A stretch of DNA of 64,000 bases from Ciona intestinalis (Eukaryota; Chordata; Ascidiacea; Phlebobranchia; Cionidae), in the NCBI RefSeq assembly GCF_000224145.3, contig NC_020172.2, positions 2,379,962-2,443,961 on the forward strand. Direction: 5' to 3'. Under the pieces are notes generated by a model. That model was given only the letters and a program-made list of their open reading frames with translations. It searched no databases and was not told the DNA's origin. Numbering within the stretch: position 1 is the first letter of the stretch; each line of letters opens with the position of its first letter. Of the stretch, positions 1-10,600 are shown one piece after another. Both the position numbers and the translations under genes were made by a program.

Positions 1-279
1 AATTGTTCTTCCGGTCTGTGGAACACTGTAAAATACAAAAAAATGATTTTAACATTATGCTTTTGTCTATTGCAGGAGATATAAATTGCCACCTATTGTA
101 AATTTGAGGGAAAATTATACCTGGCGTGATACAATATATTACATCCTCTGTTTACACAGAATACCTTAAGTTATATAATGACCAATTTGTGCACCATTCT
201 CGGATATCAAATACAATAATAAACACATAAGAATAAAAAATAGCCTGATACGATATATATATATTCTCTGTTCATTTAG

Positions 280-3200
280 ATCATTAAAAACATCCATGAT
301 GACGATGTTGTTAATGAGGATGGTAAAGAAAGTGGATCGATTGAAAAGATGTTTAAGATTATGAAGAATGCAGTCGGTACGTTGCTAGGCAATGGCGGAA
401 GTGAACAGAATACGACAAACGAAACAAAGTAAGTTGTGATTATGGTGTAATGTGGGCTGTTGTTATATATTCTAGAATTCAATGCATTTTTCTAAATTTC
501 AATGCATTTAACATATTGATTGATTACCAACAAGCGGCTGTGGCGCAATACTGCCTTTGAGGAGCATTTTTTATACTAATATTACAAGAGGAGCATTTTT
601 TATACTAATATTACTAATATATATATTTCAAAATATATTTGTCAATTCACTTTATGTTTACAAATCATAAAATTTCTTTATTTCAGCATTTCCAATGAAA
701 CTTTGGATGAAAAAACAAACAAAACAGAAGAAGATGATAAAATTGATCCGAAATGGGAATCCCCCGTTACCTTAGTAACAAACAAGTAAATATGTTTTCT
801 TTATTTAATTTACGCTAAGGTCTGTGCTTGCACTTTTTAATTTTTTGAAACAGATAAAGTTAAAGTTTCATATATTTTTGATTAAAAAAAAACCTTATTT
901 TTAAAAAATGTTTATACTAATAGGATGGAAAACATATTTATTTATGTAACGAAACGTTTTAGGTTACAAAGTTTTGAACAAAATAATAATTTTTAATAAG
1001 TTTAAAAAATCAAAAAAAAAATACATTTTATAGTAAATTATATTGTGATCAAAATTTCTTTTTTCAGATCTGAAGTTGCTCCTCCCGTGCTCCGGAAGAC
1101 ACCCATCGTAACATTAGTGGAGACGGGAGATGGACAAGAGGTTTTGATGGAAGAAGATTTCAATCCTCATCTTCATTCGTTAAGGTTTCTCGATAAAATA
1201 TCTCGGGATAAATTCACGGCTCATCTATGTTGGTTCCTGGAGCTTATATACAGGTGGGTGGGTTATATATTAAATGCAATGTAAGTTGTAAAACAGTAAG
1301 GTTGGGGAAGACGGGACACATTCAGCACATGTTGTTGAAATATCCTGATTGTGTTTTAAAAAATTAACAACGGTCCGAATGAGTTGTGAGGATACGGTTT
1401 TATAATTCTTTGAATTTCTTTACTACCGAATGGGTTCAAGAAAATAGAATGAAAAGGTGTCTTCCCCACCACTTTATAGTTACTATTGTGCTCTACTCTA
1501 ATGGGCATTTTATTTTACTTGCTTGTGGGTTGTTTTGATATATGTCAGCCCGACGAAAAGTTCATTTAGAAATGCAAAACAAGTCCATTACAACATGTAT
1601 TGCATGTTTGTTAGACTTTAAAAACTTCTATTGCATTTAAAATGCAAACAAAATGGTTTCTAAAAAATTGTAAAATAATGTACTTCAACTCATTGTGCAT
1701 TCCGAAAATTTGATCTGTGTGAAAGCTTGTTGAAGTCATAGGAAATTGATATAATGAACCAGAGTTGCTTCCTTACTTGCAGAACTTAACTCCTTATTCC
1801 AATACAGAGTATCAGTGATGTCATGCATCATGCAACCATACAACAACCAGACATCTGCTGATCCTTCTCTTTATGCATATGTGCTGCATAAGAAAGTCAA
1901 CCAAGAACAGCAAGTTCCACCCAAAGTGACAGAATTCAAAGAAAAATCAAAAGATTTCGTGAAAATTGAAGAAGTACAAAAGGCTGCACCACTGGATGAT
2001 GCTGTTGAGCCTAAAAAGATTAAAATTTTTACGAAAAATCAGAAAATTTAAATGAAAATAATAATAATAATAATCAACCTGAAAAACCGGTAAAAATTCA
2101 GATTAAACTTGAAAAACCTGCAGAAACTGACGAAGATTTGGTTAAAACAACAAATATTCCTGAGAATAACAACACCACGCAGGTTAATTCAACATCTGAA
2201 AAAGTTACGGCACATGAGGTACCAACAGGGGGTTTGTTGGTGGATGAAGCACCGACAGTTCATGACATCTTGCATGTTAAACTTGACGAGAAATGCGAAA
2301 AACCTCATTCAGAAGCAGAAAAACCAAATGTTTCTGATACAATTTCACAATCTCAACCAGAACCTGTTGCTGATGATGTCAGTGATGATGTAATCACTGA
2401 TGACATCACTGCAGTAAAAGATGTTGTTCTAGTTGATGATGTCACCAATAATGATGTCACTACCAATGATCTCATCAATGACTCAGCAAAAATCAAGGTG
2501 GTTGATGACAATGTAAATTTAACATCTGAAGATGTTGGTGTGGAAAGTAAAGAGAAGAAAGAAAAGAAGGAGAACAAGGAGAAAAAAGAAGTGGAGGATG
2601 GCAGAGAGGAGGTTGGATAGTTTTTTCTTTGTTATATCCAACCAAAGAGTCTTAAGTTTTTTGAAGGCTGTACAAGCCATACATAGAAACACGTATAGAC
2701 ACCTATTACCCTGTGCACAGTTTTGTATTCATGTTGTATTAAATTGTTACTTTATGTTGATTAGGTCCCCGCTCTACAAGATTTCACTCCGCCACCAGAG
2801 GAGCTAGATACAAAGCCCGAAACACCTGAACCAATAACCGCAATACCAGCTCTACAAACTGATGCTGCTATTAATGATCAAACCAATCTAAATTCAGAGG
2901 TATTTTATTAACTAGTGGCAGTAAATGAACTAGAGACTGATGTTACATTTTGGGTAAGATCTAATTCTCCAAAGTTGCAAACTGTTTTTATGCAAATGTT
3001 CTATGTTTTACATGGTTGGTTTTATGTGTCATGTCTTTATGATTTTTGTAAAACACTCTGCCATAGTGAATTTCCCGATTTAACAGATATTTTACCCCAT
3101 GTTATCCAGGAAAAGGTTGTGATCAACCCCGGCACAAACCAGAAGGAATCTGTGTTGATGAGGCTGAGCAACAGAATTCGTGCCTTGGAACAAAACTTAT

Positions 3201-5297
3201 CTTTGAGCAGTGATTACTTGGAGGATTTAAGTCAAAGGTAGGAACGCTATTTTATAACTTTTTGGTCAATTTATGTCAAAGGCAGGGTTGTTTTTTTTCT
3301 GTCACTTTTTTCAAGTTTGGCCATAGCAGGTGTTAGGATATACATTGTGATATTTTTTGTTGGTTTATTTTTGTTTAAATTTTTGGGTTTGTTCATTTTT
3401 TTCATTCTTGGGAGCAATTTTTGTCAAGTTTAGTTTTTTTAGTATATTCTAATTGACCACAGATACAAGCGACAAATGGATGAAATGCAGAAAGCTTTTA
3501 ATCGAACTAAGACGAGACTCACAGAAACTTCTAGAAGAAGTGAAGAAAAAGAACAAAAGCAAGATGATTCCATACTATTGGCTCATGACCAAATTGATGA
3601 ACTTAAGAAAAAGGTGAGTGTACTAATTATAATGTGGGAAAATTTGCTATGCTGTTGTCAATGTATTGAAATTGTATGTAAAACGTCCATACAATAATGT
3701 CACAGTAAGTTTAGCTTATTTTAAATCTTAAAATAAGAGTTCTGTGCCAATCTTAACTTAATCAACCAAACTTATAGATGCACCAAGTGAGTTCTACATT
3801 GGATCGAATCAACCAACATATGATTATTCGCCACTTTGTTCTCATGGCAGTAGAGAGCTGTATGTTGGTTGTTGTATTTATTGCTTGTTTTACAAGAAGA
3901 CAGAACAGGTAAAACTAAACTAATAGAAACGGTATTCATAATCTGTAATTGCACTAAAATGTTACTTCCTTTTGAACGGCTGAAATGCCTAAAATCTCTT
4001 TTAAACTTAGTGCCCCACAATTGTTAATAAAATACTTCAATACAGAAATACTTCCATATAAAATCCTTTTAACTTAGTGCCAGACAATTTGTTAAGTAAA
4101 TTTTAGTATTTTCCATACGCCACCAACATTATTGTATGTTAGTTTCTTGGTGGGGATAAATTATCTAATTTTATTTTTAACTCCAGGTTACTACACAAAC
4201 TTGAATGTAAGGAGAGGGAACTACATGAACTGCTTAATGCAGCAAAAGCAACTTTTACCAACGGTCATGTTAAGATGAATGGTTCAGTTAAAAGGGAAAC
4301 CAGGTTAGTACTTGTGAATGCATAAGCTTAATGGCAAAAATATAAAATAAAGCAAATACGCCTCATGTCAAACGATTAACAGATTTGAAAGATGATTCCC
4401 ATGCCCCATGCCAAATCTTTAGTGTGTATTACCTACTGTTGTTTTGCTGCTAAGTCACTTCTCTTCGCTGTTTTAATTGATTAGATCTTTTTTACTGTTT
4501 TTCGAAGAGATGAATAAAATTTATGTTGTGTTATTCAACTGTTTATACATTCATTTATTACGAAAATATCTGACTTGTTTAAACAAACCAAACCATGAGT
4601 GATAAATAAGTTACATGTATTCAATCATTCAAATCTACACCACAGCAGAGTCATTGATGCGAATCAAGAAAAACCAAAGAAAGATCTTATCATTGTAACC
4701 TCAAAGGATATAAAAGATCCAGAAGAAGTTAAACCACTTCTCAAATCCTCCTCTTCTCCTGTTATGATGAGGAAGAAATCTTCTTTTAAAACAAGTCCAA
4801 TCCATAGGTGAGGGTAGTTTTTGAATGACTGACCAAGGTTGTTTGACCTTTTTTATACTCCAGCTTATTCATTAGTTGGCCGTACAATCCTGTAAAATAA
4901 ATCTAACTTTTTGGTTTCTCATGTATACTGATTCATGCAGTGCATAACATTCCAAAAAATTAAATTATTAGAAATAATATTTAGTTTTTATTTCAGGCGG
5001 AAATTTCAGATCAAGTCTCGTAAAACAAGTTCTTCATCCACAAAACCAATTTCCTCTCCCACCCTGTCTTCTTCAACTGCTAAACATCAGGATGACACTC
5101 TATTCTCTGCTGCTACGTTTCAAATTGGGAAAAAGAAAAAAGGCAGCAAGCATTTGTCCCTAAAAACTGAAGTCCCAAAAAGTGGGAATGCATTTTCCTT
5201 TGACACATACTCTGACCATGCAGTTGCTCCTATCTGTGCTAAAAGTATAAGCCCATGGAATAACACCAGCACCATTTTATCAGGAAAGGCAAGATAA
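280..5297 (+). CDS. SUCO: SUCO-like SUN-family protein, C-terminal part (5' end outside window)
   Basis: SUCO proteins are ER/nuclear-envelope membrane proteins with an N-terminal SUN domain, a long acidic middle, a coiled coil and a membrane segment near the C-terminus; vertebrate SUCO is linked to bone formation. Only the part after the SUN domain is here. Exons read: 280-428, 687-785, 1068-1253, 1808-2611 (with a frame problem near 2024-2048), 2765-2899, 3110-3237, 3473-3613, 3778-3908, 4187-4303, 4646 or 4649-4807, 4997-5297; other than that break, phases join without stops. The diagnostic block is in 3110-3613: [18 protein letters not shown], then [20 protein letters not shown], matching the SUCO coiled coil as I remember it. 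Exon 3778-3908 carries one hydrophobic segment ([19 protein letters not shown]). The middle exon is Asp/Val/Lys-rich and low complexity. The tail is Ser/Lys-rich. The donor at 2612 (GTTGGA) is weak, so the middle is tentative. Confidence 0.82.
559..615. repeat. Two-copy tandem repeat, 29 bp unit
   Basis: The unit beginning GAGGAGCATTTTTTATACTA occurs at 559-587 and again at 588-615, nearly identical. It lies in the SUCO intron between the exons ending at 428 and starting at 687. It looks like a recent slippage or duplication event with no apparent function. Confidence 0.85.
1297..1478 (+). mobile_element. MITE copy 1 (TIR family, plus orientation)
   Basis: This begins with AAGGTTGGGGAAGACGGGAC and ends with AAAAGGTGTCTTCCCCACC, which are imperfect inverted repeats. 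The interior has the family landmarks AACAACGGT, GTGAGGATACGGTTTTATAA and TTTACTACC. It lies in the SUCO intron 1254-1807. No transposase is encoded, so it is a non-autonomous element. Confidence 0.85.
4643..4648 (+). promoter_or_regulatory. Tandem (NAGNAG) splice acceptor in SUCO
   Basis: The sequence CAGCAG before the exon ending at 4807 offers two acceptors three bases apart. Given the incoming phase (AG carried over), use of the first gives Ser-Arg-Val and use of the second gives Arg-Val, so both keep the frame and differ by one serine. Such sites are a known source of single-residue alternative splicing; actual use here is inferred. Confidence 0.55.
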
Positions 5298-6569
5298 GAT
5301 GTATATGGAGTTATTTCCTTGGTATTATTATTAATTTTTTTTCTGTTTTAGTTACGTTTACGCTACAGTGCAACTTTCAATAGTCAATGCTCTTATGCAA
5401 AATATAGAATGTAGTTCTTTGTTCACCATAAGTATAAATGTTTTTACACTTGAATAATGTAGACCATGGTGCACTGTAGTGTAAACATCTACTGAGTTTC
5501 ATGTAGACTCCATTACTGTGCCCTTTTTACATTTATTAACTTGTATTATTTAGTGGTGTTTAACATATAGTGGGCTTGGTTTTACTACTATAGTTCCCAA
5601 CTTATTACTACCACAGAGACAACAGGGTATAAGGTGCCACTGCAAAACCATGTGAAAACGTCCTGTTTTGTTTGTGCAATGATGAAGCTTTGCACAGCTA
5701 TGTAACTGCTTTTACACTTTAGCATTATATGTACTGTGCTACATTCCTGTGTGCAGTTATAACGTTGGGACAGTTAGGTTTTATACATGCTATTATTGGT
5801 ACCATCGGTATTTTCCACTCATTTTACACCTATTTATTGATGCTACTGGTGCAGAGTATTTTTAATAGAACCGCTTGCAATACAAATCCCGAACAGTGAA
5901 GTGTATTAGAATTTAACAAAGGTAGCAGCATTAAGGCTGTAATGCAGAAAGTATGCTTAACGTTGATCATTATTAATCTAATCAAGCAGAAACTTAAACA
6001 TACATTCTGCATAGAACCCTAAGACCCGCACTCTAACCTCTGGGCTAGAGACACTGTGCCATAGCACCAGAAAGTTACATAAGGTTTTGAGGGAATATTA
6101 TTACGGGTTGAACAAGAAAACACTAATGACATGTATAATGTAAACGATTCTCTAAATGCACAAAATCGGTAAACAAAATATATCAAAAGAATAAAAATGT
6201 TATGTGAAACATCTATGAGAAAATTCTTTTAAGTTTCTATTTTCGCGGGAATGGGGATTCACCTTCTAGATTTTAATTTTAGAAGTTTCGTGACGATTTG
6301 TTAACGTTTTCTTGCGTTTTTTATATAATTTCTGGTTAAAAAAAAAACTTTTTAGTACGTTAGTTTAATGCCATATATAATTATCTTGTAAAATTTATTA
6401 AAAATGCTGTTTATTTAACGTTTCTTTGGACGGTATACCGATTTATAAGAAACAATATTAGACATGTACATTTTGTTATAAACTTTGCACATTTTAAGAT
6501 TCTTAAAGGTACAGATAGTAATTTATTTAAAAAAAAACTGGTAATTGTATAGAAAGCTTAAAACAAAGA
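5298..6569. other. SUCO 3' region and spacer to SNRNP27
   Basis: No convincing coding sequence. It should hold the SUCO 3' UTR and the promoter or trans-splice leader region of SNRNP27. Around 6011-6075 there is a short stretch (CTCTAACCTCTGGGCTAGAG nearby) like the reverse of a tRNA-related SINE B-box region. A possible acceptor TTGTATAG ends at 6552, 18 bases before the SNRNP27 ATG. Confidence 0.5.
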
Positions 6570-7076
6570 ATGGGACGTTCTCGTTCGCGGAGCCCCCGAT
6601 TTCGGGACCGGGATCGCGATCGTGACCGCAGAAGAAGAAGTCGCTCACCTCGTTCCAGAAGGTCAAGGTCGCCACGAAGACGTCATAGGTCAAGATCCCC
6701 TGGTCGACGTCATCGATCACCTCCGAGGTCAAGTTACCGCGACGACGACAGATACAGGAAGAATGAAGGGCCGTGGAAGACTCCTTTAGACGCACAGGTT
6801 AATCTAACACTAGGGGGCAGTCTTGGGGTTAAAGGTCCGAAGAAAAAGAAGAAGGCGGTCCCTAAGCCTGTAGCTATGGCAACTAACCCAGAAGATATGA
6901 CAGATGAGGATAAGTTTATGCAACAGATGATGGGGTTTGGGGGGTTTGAAACGACAAAAGGGAAAAAAGTTAAAAACAACGATGTTTACGCTTTGAATAA
7001 AAAGGTGGAAAGAAAGTACAGACAGTACATGAACAGGAAAGGTGGTTTTAATCGACCCCTTGAATTCATGCCTTGA
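6570..7076 (+). CDS. SNRNP27: U4/U6.U5 tri-snRNP 27 kDa protein
   Basis: This is a nuclear splicing factor of the U4/U6.U5 tri-snRNP. It is a single uninterrupted exon of 168 codons, close to the usual animal length of about 155. Residues 1-60 are an RS domain (MGRSRSRSPRFRDRDRDR, then repeated RRSRSPR units). The conserved C-terminal domain follows: EDKFMQQMMGFGGFETTKGK, then VERKYRQYMNRKGGFNRPLE at the end, which is the family hallmark. The start is the first ATG in frame, directly before the RS repeats. PPOX follows 537 bases downstream in the same direction, with an operon-like junction. The Arg-rich repeats produce long antisense open frames, which are artefacts. Intronlessness among intron-rich neighbours could reflect an old retrocopy or intron loss; it is probably functional since the frame is intact and the conserved domain is complete. 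Confidence 0.95.
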   Translation: MGRSRSRSPRFRDRDRDRDRRRRSRSPRSRRSRSPRRRHRSRSPGRRHRSPPRSSYRDDDRYRKNEGPWKTPLDAQVNLTLGGSLGVKGPKKKKKAVPKPVAMATNPEDMTDEDKFMQQMMGFGGFETTKGKKVKNNDVYALNKKVERKYRQYMNRKGGFNRPLEFMP

Positions 7077-7544
7077 TTGCTATGGACAGTGGGTGTGATT
7101 GCTATGGACAGTGGGGAATGTATTTAGAATTATTCTAGGGAACTAAATTATAAATTACACCACTGCTTTCACATTCTGATGCTTTTCTTCTTTCAAATTG
7201 ATTGTTGTTTTGGACAATGTTTTTATATTGGCCAAGTGACGGATTGCCCATTGAATGTTCTTATTACTAATATTAAAGTGGAAAAGAAGAATGGAATGTG
7301 ACAGTTGGTATGTTTGTCTTATACTGTAGTAGTAAAACCACATGAGTCTTAACTTGCTGCATCATATTTCTGTTAGTATAATTAGTTATCAAATGGTTTT
7401 GTAATGTTGTTTCTACTTCTTTATGTAAAAAAATAGGATTTTGTAATTAGCATTGCATGATTAAATTGGGTAATTGAATTTGTTATGTGTTTTTGCTGAT
7501 ACGGATGTAGCTTGAAATTACCAGGATTGATATTAACAGAAACA

Positions 7545-7550
7545 AATAAA
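7545..7550 (+). terminator. Poly(A) signal AATAAA, probably for SNRNP27
   Basis: AATAAA lies 469 bases after the SNRNP27 stop and only 64 bases before the PPOX ATG. A U-rich stretch follows at once. An earlier weaker candidate, ATTAAA, lies near 7270. Position, not experiment, assigns it to SNRNP27. Confidence 0.5.
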
Positions 7551-7576
7551 AAATTTTCAAACTGTTTTTAGGTTTT

Positions 7577-7597
7577 ATCGTATCTTTTTTGTGGTAG
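7577..7597 (+). promoter_or_regulatory. Outron-like 3' splice acceptor before PPOX
   Basis: A pyrimidine-rich run (TATCTTTTTTGTGGTAG) ends with AG 16 bases before the PPOX ATG, and no donor exon is visible in the short space after the upstream poly(A) signal. In Ciona many mRNAs receive a spliced leader at such unpaired acceptors. The call is inferred from position and sequence. Confidence 0.45.
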
Positions 7598-7613
7598 ATG
7601 TGACAGCTTTGCT

Positions 7614-10600
7614 ATGAAATTTGTTGTGTGTGGTGGTGGTATAAGTGGACTTGCCTCTGCTTATTATTTAAACAAAGCATTGGCTCGTACCACTTCTAAA
7701 CCATACAAGATATTTCTTATTGAAAAGTCAACAAATGTTGGAGGGTGGATGAAAACAAATGTAAGGAATGGTGATAGAAAGGGTAAGAGTTTTCTATTTT
7801 ATGTTTATGACTATTACATTTTATCAGTTTGTTAAGGTGTCCCTGAATGTAGATTAAAATTTAATCATGTTTTGCAGTTAATTTTGTAAAATATTTATTT
7901 ATGTAGTTACTTCTATAATAACTGCATTATGAATTCTGATACAGCATCAGTAACAACATGTAATGCGTAGACAATAGTCAAACTTTACTTACAGTCTTCA
8001 ACTTTCGTATATTTACTCTGTGGTATTAAGAGCTACTTAAAAATATCTAAAAGTGTCCTGTGGGACAATGGGGTTACACTTACATAAAAATTAAAAACAA
8101 TTCTTAAATGAATACATTGCATGCAATAAATCAAAGTATTCATTTGTATAGAAACTAATAGGTTAGCTTCGTTTCACAGGATTGATGGTCTAACTGTCTC
8201 TGCATATCTTACATGTTAAAAAGTTTGGCTCCTATCTAAAGCAATATATAGTAATTTAAAAGTATTCTAACAAACATAAATTTGCATATCTTAACCTAAT
8301 TGTTTGTATATATGGTAATTTACCATTTTAGCTGATGATGTGCAGCTATGTAATAATTTTGAATATTAATGCACTATGTTACCTCATGGCAGTATACCAA
8401 GGTGCAATAAATGAGCGTGGTCCACGCAGTGTAAGAACTGCAGGGTTGGTTGGCAACAATACTCTGCAATTAATTTCAGATATTGGAATGGAATCCAATG
8501 TTATTCCTGTAAGTATTCAGTTAGATTATATTTTATTGGATTTGGCTTTAATTTCTTCAAATATCTTAAATAGATTTGGTTCAAATTTAAAAATAATTTT
8601 TAATTGATTTGGCTTAAAATTAAATGTGGCATTAACGTCGCGTGTTATTATTTCCCCCTGCAAGGTAAAAACTGGCATGTGTAATGAGTGTAATTTTCCG
8701 CATAACTTATGCAAACATTAAAGGCCTTGTGGTCATTTGACATTTGGTGTAAACTTTTAGGTATCATGCGGTATTCATGCCATTTATGTGGGTTTCATGA
8801 AAAATTACATACAGTGCTTATGTTATAAAATATTAAACCTTAGGTGTACAATATATTTACTTCATAAAGGCATCTCATTTCTATGTATTGTTGTTCAGGT
8901 GAGATCTGATGACATTGCGGCGAAACAAAGACTCCTCTACGTTAATAAAAAGTTACATATCTTACCAAACAGTCTGTTATCTGCATGTAAGAAGCAACAA
9001 CCATTTTCTAATTCATTGGCAAGATCTTTTGTTGGGGGTTTGTTGAAAAAGGTTAAATCTCAATTTAATTACTTTTGTAAATTTGTGCCTAAATTATGTT
9101 AATTTTAAACCATTGCCTCAATGGCTGTATATGTAACATGTATAGAGCATAACACAATATGATTCATGTAGATCTAACTTCAGCTTTTAATATAAAACAT
9201 CAGTAATTTATCTACAAAAATGGAAAGTGTTGTTAAAAACCTATTTTTTATCGTCGTTTGGAAAATGAAAAGCTTAGATATCTACCATCTATGATGTCCA
9301 ACTACCAAGTGCAAACACTTTAGTCTTATTACAATTTACCATGTAGTGTAGGGTCGCAACTAAAATCTGATTGTTAACATTCAAGATAGAATTATTATAA
9401 AGTTATAAATAAAGTAAACAATGAAAAAGTGTAACTGTTTCTTCACCATCCACCCAGGTTCCACCAAGTTATGAAACAATGAGTGAAATTTGCAGTGAAA
9501 GGTTTGGACGCGAAGTTGCCGATTATTTGGTCAGTGCATTTGTGAGAGGGGTGTTTGCCGCTGATTCAAAACAATTAAGTATGAAAGCTGCATTTCCACC
9601 ATTGTGGGGTAGACTGGGACCAAGAGAGGTTTGTCAACATTATATATACTCTATATGGGTTGGGTTTTTGTCAGAGGGCTTGGAATTTAGGCTAATAGGC
9701 CTGAATTTGCCCATTACCCTAACACCCAGACTACTTATTTATAGGCTGTAGCATAATGTGGACACATCAGTATCAGTGTCAAACATTAAATTCGACATTC
9801 TTTAATTACTTACGATACAACCACATAACTACTAAGCCACGAGGGAGTTAACTTTGTATTTCAGTGAGATGTATTCATTTTTGTGATGAATAACAACTCA
9901 TATGGCACCAATGATTTGTAATATTCATTACTAATTGCCAGCTTCTAAATAAACATTTAAAACAAGTTCCTTCTTTCTTAGGCACAAATGCCCAGAAGGC
10001 CGACTCTGAAGAATCCAGATCTATTTAATAAAAGCTTAAAATCAAATCCTTTTATCAAACGAGCTAAACGTGAAAAATGGACGCAGTGGGGAGTTGATAA
10101 CGGCTTCTCGTATTTGACCGATAATCTTGAGCAACAACTTGCCCAAGTAGATAACATAGAAATAATAAAATATACAAATATTGATGAAATAATGATGCAG
10201 AACAACGGGAAAATGATGATGTCCACTACGACAATTAGAAGAGGTAATTTATTATTGTTATTAAAATAAGAAATAAGGTTTTAGTGTTGTTATTAAATAA
10301 GGTTATTTCTTACTGTTTGTTGGTTAATGAAATTTTTTTGTAAACTTTGTGCATTTTCTGTTTTGTTTAGTTGCCATTTTTTCTAATATTTCTTTTGGTT
10401 TAAAATCATAGAAACAAAGAAGTTAAGTTTGGTGTTTGTTATTTAACAATGGGATTTATCTGTGTATTCTAAAATTTATTTCTTGTTATTGTTTTGTTTT
10501 ACAATTTCTTTGTTTTCCTTTTCTCTAAATCAGTTAAACAAAACAAACATTACAGCCCATATGTTATGTATTTATGTAAATGACACAGTTTTTTTCATTT

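Noticed and set aside
6523..6979. Antisense open frames over SNRNP27
   Set aside because: They result from the RS-repeat codon bias on the opposite strand.
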